Assembly (NCBI GenBank): GCA_019894815.1
Contig: JAGXNU010000052.1
Location: 1-10,805, forward strand
Length of the DNA stretch: 10,805 bases
Source: Promethearchaeota archaeon
GTDB lineage: Archaea; Asgardarchaeota; Lokiarchaeia; Sigyniarchaeales; SOKP01
Direction: 5' to 3'
Position 1 is the stretch's first letter, and each line of letters begins with the position of its first letter. Below, one piece after another: positions 1-7,063 of the stretch. A program made the position numbers and the translations under genes. The notes beneath the pieces were generated by a model that had not been told where the DNA came from, did no database searches, and worked only from the letters and a program-made list of their open reading frames with translations.

Positions 1-27
1 CTTATGGTGAACTCAAAATAAACCTTA

Positions 28-51
28 TATATATATCATTATATATATCAT
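28..51. repeat. Perfect tandem repeat, 2 x 12 bp
   Basis: The unit TATATATATCAT occurs twice in direct contact, at 28-39 and 40-51, with no mismatch. It lies about 200 bases before kce, in noncoding AT-rich DNA. It may be simple replication slippage; no function can be assigned. Confidence 0.7.
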
Positions 52-201
52 GTAAAAGAATTATTTGAAAGATTTGAAAAGTTATAGTTTAGAAGAAACT
101 GTGGGGAAAATAATTATAATTGAAACTAACCAAATTAGCATAAGATCTGATATATCATAATAAAATTTATAATTATTATAATCTACAACCTTTTCAATAG
201 G

Positions 202-242
202 TTTATAACAAAATTTAAAATTTAAATTTATTCAAGGGAGGT
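202..242 (+). promoter_or_regulatory. Probable promoter and ribosome site of kce
   Basis: TTTATAAC at 202-209 resembles an archaeal TATA box. Transcription would then start around 230, leaving a short leader. GGGAGGT at 236-242 is a strong Shine-Dalgarno sequence, 5 bases before the ATG at 248, and fixes the start of kce. The ribosome site is clear; the TATA call is inference in very AT-rich DNA. Confidence 0.5.
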
Positions 243-247
243 TCATA

Positions 248-1075
248 ATGGAGAAATTAATTATAACCGCCGCGATATGTGGTGCCGAAGTAATAAAAAA
301 TCAAAATCCAATTGTGCCATACACAGTAAAAGAAATTGGACAAGAGGCAGAATCTGCTTTTAAAGCGGGCGCAAGTATAATCCATTTACACGTTAGAGAA
401 GATGATGGGACTCCTACTCAATCAAAAGAAAGATTTAAAGAATGTATTGATGAGATTAAGAAAAGATGTCCAGATGTTATAATAATGCCATCAACTGGAG
501 GTGCCGTTGGAATGACTAATGAAGAAAGATTACAACCTATATATTTACAACCTGCACCTCTCATGGCCAGTTTGGACTGTGGTACAATGAACTTCGGAGG
601 AGATGAAATTTTCGTCAATACTGAAACCTCAATTAAATACTTTGCAGAAGAAATGAATAAACTTGGAATAAAACCAGAATTAGAGTGCTTTGATAAAAGC
701 CATATTGATATGGCTCTCCGACAACACGCAAAAGGTGTAATAAACAGCCCAATGCATTTTAATTTAGTATTTGGAGTTAATGGAGGGATTACTGCTACAC
801 CAAGAGATTTAGTTTTTTTAGTAGAAAGTTTACCTGAAAATTCTACTTATACAGTAACTGGTATAGGAAGACATCAATTTCCTGTTGCGTCAATGGGAAT
901 CTTGTATGGGGGTCACGTCAGAGTTGGTTTAGAAGACAATATATTCCTCTCTAAGGGAAAGTTGGCAGAATCAAATGGGCAATTAGTTGAAAAAGTAGTG
1001 AGGATATCCAAGGAATTGGGTCGGGAAATAGCAACTCCTAAAGATGCAAGACAAATACTAAATTTAAATAATTAA
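248..1075 (+). CDS. kce: 3-keto-5-aminohexanoate cleavage enzyme (BKACE family)
   Basis: Kce condenses 3-keto-5-aminohexanoate with acetyl-CoA to give acetoacetate and 3-aminobutyryl-CoA, a central step of lysine fermentation, in the cytoplasm. The 275-residue protein has the family's usual length and TIM-barrel layout. Residues known from the characterised Kce fall at the expected places: Glu14, the metal ligands His46 and His48 in IIHLHVREDDG, the PSTGG turn at 81-85, and the late Glu229-Asp230 in GLEDNIF followed by the LAESN element at 239-243. The ATG has a strong GGGAGGT ribosome site 5 bases upstream. The methyltransferase follows after 17 bases, so the two are probably co-transcribed. 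BKACE relatives act on other beta-keto acids such as dehydrocarnitine, but the kdd and kamA genes at the other end of the window favour the lysine role. Confidence 0.9.
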   Translation: MEKLIITAAICGAEVIKNQNPIVPYTVKEIGQEAESAFKAGASIIHLHVREDDGTPTQSKERFKECIDEIKKRCPDVIIMPSTGGAVGMTNEERLQPIYLQPAPLMASLDCGTMNFGGDEIFVNTETSIKYFAEEMNKLGIKPELECFDKSHIDMALRQHAKGVINSPMHFNLVFGVNGGITATPRDLVFLVESLPENSTYTVTGIGRHQFPVASMGILYGGHVRVGLEDNIFLSKGKLAESNGQLVEKVVRISKELGREIATPKDARQILNLNN

Positions 1076-1092
1076 TAGGGGTTATATTAAGA

Positions 1093-1800
1093 ATGTATGA
1101 TAACTTTGCTGAAATTTATGATCTAATTTATGAATTTCTTGATTATGAGAAAACTGCTAAAAAAATAAAGAAATTAATATTAAAGAACAAAAGAACGGAA
1201 GGAAATGAGTTATTAGACATAGCTTGTGGCACAGGAAGGCATTTAAATTATCTTAAAAAAGATTTTAAATGTACAGGCGTTGATATCAGTGATCAAATGC
1301 TTGCTGTAGCACGTAAAAACTATATTGATATTAGATTCATCCAAGCAGATATGATTGAGTTAGATTTGAAAGGAGTATTCGATGCAATTATATGTCTTTT
1401 TAGTTCTATTGGATACGTTAAGACATATGAAAACCTTAGGAAAACCATAAATAATTTTGCTAATCATTTAAAACCGGGGGGCGTCGTTATAATCGAACCT
1501 TGGCTCACAAAATCTAACGCTATTGATGGTTTAGCCAGCATGACTACTTATGAAAGTGCTGATATCAAAATTGCAAGACAATGTGTAACGAAAATTGAAG
1601 AGGATATAACACGTTTCGTCATGCATTATATGATTGCCAGAAAAGGTGAGAATGTTACCTACTTCAAAGACAGTCATGAATTGGGCTTATTTAATACCGA
1701 TAAAACACTTCAGATGATGGAAGAAGCTGGAATTGAAACGAAATTTTTAGAAAAAGGTTTGGAAACAGAAAGAGGCTTGTTTATTGGTATTAAGAAGTAA
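1093..1800 (+). CDS. Class I SAM-dependent methyltransferase, substrate unknown
   Basis: This 235-residue cytoplasmic protein is a Rossmann-type methyltransferase. Motif I is LLDIACGTGRHL at residues 40-51, the acidic residue that would bind the SAM ribose is Asp64 in TGVDIS, and QADM at 84-87 matches the adenine-binding strand. LKPGG around 125-130 is the usual turn before strand 5. The N-terminal MYDNFAEIYDLIY start and overall size recall the small-molecule N-methyltransferases of the amino-sugar N,N-dimethyltransferase type, but the substrate cannot be read from the sequence. It lies 17 bases behind kce, with a weak AGGGG ribosome site (1077-1081) 11 bases before the ATG, so it is likely in the same transcript. 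It is not a known part of lysine fermentation. The family is secure, the function is not. Confidence 0.85.
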   Translation: MYDNFAEIYDLIYEFLDYEKTAKKIKKLILKNKRTEGNELLDIACGTGRHLNYLKKDFKCTGVDISDQMLAVARKNYIDIRFIQADMIELDLKGVFDAIICLFSSIGYVKTYENLRKTINNFANHLKPGGVVIIEPWLTKSNAIDGLASMTTYESADIKIARQCVTKIEEDITRFVMHYMIARKGENVTYFKDSHELGLFNTDKTLQMMEEAGIETKFLEKGLETERGLFIGIKK

Positions 1801-1803
1801 TTT

Positions 1804-1845
1804 AAAACTTTAACAACTTTTTTTATTTCAGGACTTTAAAGTTTT
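1804..1845. terminator. Bidirectional terminator between convergent units
   Basis: AAAACTTTAA at 1804-1813 is the perfect reverse complement of TTAAAGTTTT at 1836-1845, giving a 10-bp stem with a 22-base loop. On the plus strand there are T runs in the loop (T7 at 1818-1824) and at the end of the stem, and a shorter T run also occurs on the minus strand. It sits immediately after the methyltransferase stop and just beyond the end of the his operon, as expected for convergent transcripts. In archaea the oligo-T tracts alone may be the signal. Confidence 0.55.
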
Positions 1846-1860
1846 TCTTGATTGGTGTAA

Positions 1861-3366
1861 TTATATTCTTACCAAAACATCTTGATCGTCCAAAAATTCT
1901 TTCAAATCCTGGATTCTCAAAAGGTTATAATGAAATAATGAAGCAGCTAATACAGCTTCAGCTCCGTGATTAATTGCATCTATAAAATGCTCTTTATTTC
2001 CAGCTCCACCTGACGCGATCACAGGTACAGACGCAATATGTGTAATAGCTCGGATTAAATCAAGATCATATCCAGATTTAGTACCATCTTTATCCATGCT
2101 TGTAACTAATAGTTCTCCTGCCCCCTTATCTACCACTGTTTTTACCCATTCTAGTACATCGAGTCCAGTAGGTTCCGTGCCGCTATGTGAATATACTTCC
2201 CATGATTCACCTTTTCTTTTTGCGTCAATAGCGACAACAATGCATTGAGATCCGAATTTTATTGCACCTTTAGTAATTAAGTTTGGTTCATTTATAGCTG
2301 CTGAATTTATACTCACTTTTTCTGCTCCTGCCTTGATAATTACAGCCATATCCTCAACTGTTTTAATTCCGCCTCCTACTGTTAAAGGAATGAAGACCTC
2401 TTCTGCTACAGATCGTATTGTATTAAGCATGCTTTTTCGTCCTTCTAGGGTTGCCGAAATGTCTAAGAATATTAATTCATCAGCACCGTTTTCGTTATAA
2501 TATCGTGCTAATTCAACCGGATCTCCACTATCTCGTAAATTTTTGAATTTTACCCCTTTAACTACTCTTCCATTTTTTACATCCAGACAAGGGATAATGC
2601 GTTTTACTAATCGAGAATTATGAAGTTCATCAAGGAAGGAGCCTAAAACTCTGGAAGGAATACTTCCATCATATAAAGCTTTTCCTACAATAACTCCGTC
2701 AGCACACTTTAATGCTTTTTCTACATCAATTATGCTTGAAATTCCACCTGAGGCAATAATTCTAGTGTTTAGTTTTTTTTTTCTTTTCTTTAATTCTAAA
2801 AAGAGATTTGTATTTAAACCAGTTGAAGTTCCGTCTTTCATTATATCCGTGACAATAAAATCATGAATTCCCAAATTCTCCAATTTAGCAAAGACTAAAA
2901 AGGTCTCTAATTTTGTATCATACTGCCATCCCTTAGTACGGATCGTTCTCTTAGAAGAATCTAATGCTACTGCAATTTTGCTTCTATATTGTTTAGATAA
3001 AATCTCTAATAGTTTGTTATCATCAAACGCCATGGTACCTAGGATTATTCGGTCAGTTCCCCGATTTATTAATTCCTCTATCACTTCAATGCTTCGTATT
3101 CCCCCGCCAATCTGAATTTTGATTCCAGCCAGTTTTGAAAGTTTAATAAGATCCAAAATGACGGGATAGCTAAGGTTTTCCCGAAAATTTCCCGTTAAAG
3201 CTCCGTCTAAATTAACAACATGAATCCACCACGCACCAACTTCAATGAATTGCCTTAGAATGGCTACGGGGTCGTTAGAATATGTGACTTGCCTAGAAAA
3301 GTCACCCTGAGTTAGTCTAACTACTTTTCCTTCTCTAATGTCAATTGCTGGAATTACAGTTTTTAT
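1861..3366 (-). CDS. hisA-hisF: Fused HisA-HisF: ProFAR isomerase and imidazole glycerol phosphate synthase cyclase
   Basis: One unbroken frame codes for 501 residues with two TIM barrels. Residues 1-250 are HisA, which converts ProFAR to PRFAR: it opens IKTVIPAID with catalytic Asp9, has GGGIR near 87-91, the second catalytic Asp136 in VALD, and TDIMKDGT at 173-180. Residues 252-501 are HisF, the cyclase subunit that makes IGP and AICAR with ammonia from HisH. Counting from residue 252, Asp262, Lys270 and Asp381 fall exactly at the classical HisF positions 11, 19 and 130. There is no stop, linker or canonical start between the halves. No ATG, GTG or TTG lies in frame before the TTG at 3156, which would delete 70 residues including Asp9 and strand 1. 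The start chosen is therefore ATA at 3366-3364, overlapping the hisH stop as ATAA, with GGGTGA 7 bases upstream. It is the last gene of the his operon. Confidence 0.88.
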   Translation of the reverse strand: MKTVIPAIDIREGKVVRLTQGDFSRQVTYSNDPVAILRQFIEVGAWWIHVVNLDGALTGNFRENLSYPVILDLIKLSKLAGIKIQIGGGIRSIEVIEELINRGTDRIILGTMAFDDNKLLEILSKQYRSKIAVALDSSKRTIRTKGWQYDTKLETFLVFAKLENLGIHDFIVTDIMKDGTSTGLNTNLFLELKKRKKKLNTRIIASGGISSIIDVEKALKCADGVIVGKALYDGSIPSRVLGSFLDELHNSRLVKRIIPCLDVKNGRVVKGVKFKNLRDSGDPVELARYYNENGADELIFLDISATLEGRKSMLNTIRSVAEEVFIPLTVGGGIKTVEDMAVIIKAGAEKVSINSAAINEPNLITKGAIKFGSQCIVVAIDAKRKGESWEVYSHSGTEPTGLDVLEWVKTVVDKGAGELLVTSMDKDGTKSGYDLDLIRAITHIASVPVIASGGAGNKEHFIDAINHGAEAVLAASLFHYNLLRIQDLKEFLDDQDVLVRI

Positions 3367-3971
3367 ATTTGATTCACCCGTTTTTCTAAAGAATTAACCC
3401 AATATTTCAGTATGTTTTCTCCAATAGTTTTACTTTTTTCTGGATGAAATTGAATTGCTAATATTGTTCCATACTTAAAAATAACTCCAAATCTTATTCC
3501 ATGTAAGGTAAAAGCAATTTTTATCTTCTCATCTGCCACATCACAATAATATGTATGGTTAAAATATGCAAAACCTGAGAAGTACGGCTCTTTCGTTGCA
3601 ATTACTCGGTTCCACCCCGTATGTGGAACTCGAATCGAATTAGTGGGTGTCAGCTTTTTTACTTTTCCAGGAAAAATACCAAATCCCCCAACACCGGGGC
3701 TTTCTTCCGAATTATCGAATAATAATTGCAATCCTAAACATATTCCTAAGGTTGGTTTTGTTGGTATAATCTGTTTTAATAGCTTAAAGAGCCCTTTTCG
3801 CCTTAGTTCTTCAATGGCATCTCCAAAAGCCCCCACACCTGGTAGAACAATACCAGTTGCTTTTTCTATCTCTTTTATTTCATTAGATATTATTACATCC
3901 GAATGATATCGTTGCAACGATCGTTGAACAGATCGTAAATTTCCGATCCCATAGTCGATTATTGTTATCAT
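3363..3971 (-). CDS. hisH: Imidazole glycerol phosphate synthase, glutaminase subunit HisH
   Basis: HisH hydrolyses glutamine and passes ammonia through the HisF barrel, so its partner is the HisF half of the next gene. The 202-residue protein is a class I amidotransferase of normal length. It has the oxyanion-region PGVGAFG at 44-50, the nucleophile Cys78 in GICLGLQLLF, the interface motif PHTGWN at 116-121 (PHMGWN in most relatives), FNHTYYC at 137-143 and the catalytic His176 and Glu178 in FHPEKS. The ATG is preceded by AAGGAG with 6 bases of spacing. The gene starts 38 bases after hisB, the widest gap inside the operon, and its TAA stop overlaps the ATA start of hisA-hisF by two bases, so translation of the two is probably coupled. 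Confidence 0.95.
   Translation of the reverse strand: MITIIDYGIGNLRSVQRSLQRYHSDVIISNEIKEIEKATGIVLPGVGAFGDAIEELRRKGLFKLLKQIIPTKPTLGICLGLQLLFDNSEESPGVGGFGIFPGKVKKLTPTNSIRVPHTGWNRVIATKEPYFSGFAYFNHTYYCDVADEKIKIAFTLHGIRFGVIFKYGTILAIQFHPEKSKTIGENILKYWVNSLEKRVNQI
3374..3379 (-). promoter_or_regulatory. Ribosome site deciding the ATA start of hisA-hisF
   Basis: GGGTGA, read on the minus strand inside the last codons of hisH, lies 7 bases before the ATA at 3366. It matches the GGTGA part of the Shine-Dalgarno consensus with ideal spacing. This supports initiation at the unusual ATA rather than at any downstream codon. Confidence 0.6.
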
Positions 3972-4009
3972 AAATAGCTCCTTGAATACTTAAAACATTT
4001 ACATATTTT

Positions 4010-4615
4010 TCATAAAATTCCCTTAGTAGATGGGACACTGCCTTTTCGTTTACAATCAAACCGAGAAGCTTTATCCAGTGAAACTCCAAGGGCCTTAAAA
4101 ACCGACTCTGCTATGTGATGATCGTCTTTTCCAGAAAGCACTTTCACATGTAGCGTTATACTAGCATGAATTGCAAATGTCTGTAAAAAATGTTCTATTA
4201 ATGTAAGAGGTATTAATTCATCTTGATTCTTTCCAAAATATTTACCCGTCCAAGTAATATCAATACTTGAATAAGGACGATTAGAAAAATCCACCACCAC
4301 TAAAGCTAAGGCTTCATCCATGGGAACATAAGAGTATCCAATGCGAGCAATTCCTGATTTATCTCCGATTGCTTGCTTAAAAGCATTTCCTAATACTATC
4401 CCAACATCTTCAATGGTATGATGAGTATCGACATGCAGATCTCCATTAACTTTCACCTCAATATCAAACGTTCCATGAATTGCGATGTGATTTAACATAT
4501 GATCGAAAAACCCTATACCTGTATTTATATTTGCAATACCAGAGCCATCTAGGTTAAGCGAAACATTAACAGTGGATTCCTTTGTCTTTCTTTCTCGTTC
4601 TGATTGGCGGTTCAT
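4010..4615 (-). CDS. hisB: Imidazoleglycerol-phosphate dehydratase
   Basis: HisB dehydrates imidazole glycerol phosphate to imidazole acetol phosphate using a dinuclear manganese centre. The 201-residue protein is the single-domain form with no histidinol-phosphatase domain. The metal-binding signatures are all present: FDHMLNH at 37-43, DTHHTIED at 63-70 and DDHHIAES at 164-171, along with the C-terminal PSTKG at 195-199. The ATG lies one base after the hisC stop (TAAaATG), with AAGGAG about 9 bases upstream inside the end of hisC, which indicates coupled translation. Length and motifs are typical. Confidence 0.96.
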   Translation of the reverse strand: MNRQSERERKTKESTVNVSLNLDGSGIANINTGIGFFDHMLNHIAIHGTFDIEVKVNGDLHVDTHHTIEDVGIVLGNAFKQAIGDKSGIARIGYSYVPMDEALALVVVDFSNRPYSSIDITWTGKYFGKNQDELIPLTLIEHFLQTFAIHASITLHVKVLSGKDDHHIAESVFKALGVSLDKASRFDCKRKGSVPSTKGIL

Positions 4616-4616
4616 T

Positions 4617-5741
4617 TTAATTTTCTCCTTTTAAAAATAATTTGATTTCATCAATAACTTTTACCAATTTTTCTTGGAGACCGATACTTATCCTAAGGTT
4701 GTTAATCATATCTGATGAGGAATAATGTCGCACAAGAATACCTTTTGAATAGAGATATTCGAAAAGGTTCTTTGGAACTTTTGGTGACTCAAAGGTGAGT
4801 AGTACATAACAAGCTTCGCTGGGATGGATCCAAAAGTTTTTGTATTGATTTTGAAGTAATTTAAGTTGATTAATAAACCATGCTCTTATTTTTTTCATTT
4901 CTATTATTCTTTGCTTCACTAATGGGCTAGATAATGCAGCCATTGCCGCTTTTTGACCAGCTATATTAACATTATATGGTTGTTTAATTGATATTAAGAC
5001 TTTCCTGATATCGCTTGGCATAATACCGTATCCAACTCGTAGCCCTCCTAAACCATAAGCTTTGCTAAATGTTCGAAGAACAACAAGATTTTCATATTGA
5101 GGAACATATTTAGCAAAACTCTTATAATTTGAGAATTCTATGTAAGCTTCATCAATTATCACCAAAATAGGGAGAGATATCAAGCGTTCAATAAATTTTT
5201 GTGAAACAACATTTCCATCGGGATTATTTGGACGAGCGATAAATACTATTTTTGACCTTCTTGCAACATCTAAAAATTGATCCTCGTCTAGTATGTAGTG
5301 AGCAAATGATTCTGTTTTAACAATTTGTTGAGGAACTGTTACATATTTAATTCCATGTACTTGAGTTAAAAATGAAATCATACCAAATGTAGGAGAAACA
5401 GAGAGTACAGTATCAAAAGGATTCGCATAAGCTCTTATTAGTAATTCAATTAACTCATCAGATCCAGAGCTAATGATAAAATTATTAGCTTCAAGATTCT
5501 CTTTTTTCGCTAAGGCCTGTATTAAGTTTGAGCTTAACGTATCTGGATAAAAACTAATATTTTTGAGAGATCTTAATGCTACTATTACTTCTGGAAGAGG
5601 ATCGTAAGGATTTTCGTTTCCATCGAGTTTAATTATTTCTGCAACTGGGATATTTAACTCTTTCGCAATGATTTCTAAAGGTTTAACTCCATCATAACTT
5701 TTTATTGAAGCGAGGTGATCTACGGTTTTTATTTTGGTCAT
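4617..5741 (-). CDS. hisC: Histidinol-phosphate aminotransferase
   Basis: HisC transfers an amino group from glutamate to imidazole acetol phosphate, giving histidinol phosphate. The 374-residue protein is a PLP fold-type I aminotransferase of normal size. Visible features are GNENPYDPLP at 41-50, the PLP-binding PNNPDG at 171-176, Asp197-Glu198-Ala199-Tyr200 against the pyridine ring, the Schiff-base Lys227 in FSKAYGLGGLR, and the substrate-carboxylate Arg350 in LRISIG. The start overlaps the hisD stop by one base (TAATG) and has AGGAGGAG 6 bases upstream, so coupling with hisD is likely. Placement between hisD and hisB separates it from other aspartate-family aminotransferases. Confidence 0.95.
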   Translation of the reverse strand: MTKIKTVDHLASIKSYDGVKPLEIIAKELNIPVAEIIKLDGNENPYDPLPEVIVALRSLKNISFYPDTLSSNLIQALAKKENLEANNFIISSGSDELIELLIRAYANPFDTVLSVSPTFGMISFLTQVHGIKYVTVPQQIVKTESFAHYILDEDQFLDVARRSKIVFIARPNNPDGNVVSQKFIERLISLPILVIIDEAYIEFSNYKSFAKYVPQYENLVVLRTFSKAYGLGGLRVGYGIMPSDIRKVLISIKQPYNVNIAGQKAAMAALSSPLVKQRIIEMKKIRAWFINQLKLLQNQYKNFWIHPSEACYVLLTFESPKVPKNLFEYLYSKGILVRHYSSSDMINNLRISIGLQEKLVKVIDEIKLFLKGEN

Positions 5742-7063
5742 TAAATTCTCCTCCTAGCAGCTTCTGAATGGGCCGTAAGTTTTTCATTTCGAGCTAATAA
5801 TTCAGCTAAAGGTGCTATAGATTTAACAGTTTTCGAATCTAATGAAATAAGACTGGTAATTTTGATAAAATCTAGTACTGATAATGGTGAAGAAAATTTT
5901 GCTGTACCACCCGTTGGCATTATGTGACTGGGACCAGCAACATAATCGCCCATTACTTCGCAAGAAGAATCACCCAAAAAAACACCTCCAGCATTTTTTA
6001 TTTGAGGTAAAATCTCTTGTGTGTCTTTAGTTATAATAGATAAGTGTTCTGGGGCAAAGTCGTTAATTACCGATATTGCTTCCTTAATGGTAGAAACTAA
6101 TATAATTCCACCATTATTTTCAATCGCGTATTGTGCAATTTCAGCACGAGTTAATTTTGTTATTTGCTCTCCAATTGAATTCTTAACCTTATCTGCTAGA
6201 TCTGGACTTGTTGTTAGTAAAATTGGAATTGATAAAAAATCATGCTCGGCTTGAGCGAGTAGATCAGACGCGATTAATTCAGGGTTTGCTGATTCATCAG
6301 CTAAAATAACTGCTTCAGTCGGACCTGTGATACCATCAATTCCTACACTCCCAAATACTTCTCGCTTAGCTAAAGTTACAAAAATATTACCAGGACCAAC
6401 AATTTTATTGACTTTTGGAACTGCTTCTGTACCAAACGCAAGAGCTGCAATTGCTTGAATACCTCCTATCCGAAAAACCCTAAACTTTACATTAAAATCA
6501 CGGATCAAATTACAAGTAGCTAATATTATGGGGGAAATTGGAGGTGGACTTACTATTACTATTTCTTCTACTCCTGCAATAATTGCAGGACAGACACTAT
6601 GAATGATTGTAGATAGAAGTGGAGCAGAACCTCCTGGTATATAAAATCCCACTCTCTGGATGGGAGTTATTATTTGTCCTAAACTTCCTCCTAATTCATT
6701 CGTAGTCCAAGAAGATATGGGTTGTTTTCTGTGAAACGCTAATATTCTATCTATAGTTTTAATTAAAACTTCTTTAATCTTCACGTCGATAGATTCTAAT
6801 GCCGTTTCCATTTGATCTACTTTAATTTCAATTGAATTAGAAATATCGATATTATCTAATTTCTTAGTCCATTCAATAAGAGCGAGATCGCCTTTTTTAA
6901 TTACTTCGTTAATAATTCGCTTAACAACTTCTTGTGGCGTTAAAGGTTTACCAAAAATTTTAATGATCTGATTGTTAATTTGAGGCGATACTGGAGTATT
7001 GACAATTGAATTGCGTATTAATATAGATTTTTCTGCTTCCTCTAAAGAATAAATAGGAATCAT
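5741..7063 (-). CDS. hisD: Histidinol dehydrogenase
   Basis: HisD carries out the last two steps, oxidising histidinol through histidinal to histidine with two NAD+ and a zinc ion. Numbered from the ATG, the 440-residue protein shows IPGGSAPLLST around 142-152, GPGNIFV at 223-229, the zinc ligands Gln271 and His274 in AQAEHD, the catalytic pair Glu339-His340 in FAPEHL, the ligand Asp373 in GDYVAGPSH and His432 in LTAHSEA. A TTG lies one codon earlier at 7066, but the ATG at 7063 is better: it overlaps the hisG stop as TGATG and stands 7 bases from GGAGG, against 4 for the TTG. It is the usual stand-alone form, not fused to HisIE as in fungi. Confidence 0.96.
   Translation of the reverse strand: MIPIYSLEEAEKSILIRNSIVNTPVSPQINNQIIKIFGKPLTPQEVVKRIINEVIKKGDLALIEWTKKLDNIDISNSIEIKVDQMETALESIDVKIKEVLIKTIDRILAFHRKQPISSWTTNELGGSLGQIITPIQRVGFYIPGGSAPLLSTIIHSVCPAIIAGVEEIVIVSPPPISPIILATCNLIRDFNVKFRVFRIGGIQAIAALAFGTEAVPKVNKIVGPGNIFVTLAKREVFGSVGIDGITGPTEAVILADESANPELIASDLLAQAEHDFLSIPILLTTSPDLADKVKNSIGEQITKLTRAEIAQYAIENNGGIILVSTIKEAISVINDFAPEHLSIITKDTQEILPQIKNAGGVFLGDSSCEVMGDYVAGPSHIMPTGGTAKFSSPLSVLDFIKITSLISLDSKTVKSIAPLAELLARNEKLTAHSEAARRRI

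Larger units (their letters stand above)
1..247. other. AT-rich intergenic leader upstream of kce
   Basis: No open frame of useful length and no RNA gene is visible in this stretch. It is extremely AT-rich and contains a tandem 12-mer (28-51), several short A/T palindromes and, at its right end, a TATA-like box and a strong ribosome site for kce. It is presumably the regulatory region of the kce unit and the tail of whatever lies to the left. Confidence 0.6.

Noticed and set aside
1..247. CRISPR, tRNA or small gene in the left intergenic region
   Set aside because: There are only two copies of a 12-base AT repeat with no spacers, no cloverleaf, and no open frame with a ribosome site.
3157..3366. 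Apparent 5' truncation of hisA, or a gap between hisH and hisA
   Set aside because: The only canonical-type start is TTG at 3156, which suggests a short gene. Translating further upstream gives an intact in-frame HisA N-terminus with catalytic Asp9, so the gene is full length with a non-standard start.
3363..3400. Programmed frameshift joining HisH to HisA-HisF
   Set aside because: The hisA frame is reached by a -1 shift at the hisH end, but no slippery heptamer of the X XXY YYZ type is present. The ribosome site 7 bases before ATA fits separate or coupled initiation better.
3883..4089. 68-residue minus-strand frame across the hisB-hisH junction
   Set aside because: It overlaps the ends of two well-supported genes in another frame and shows no recognisable motif.
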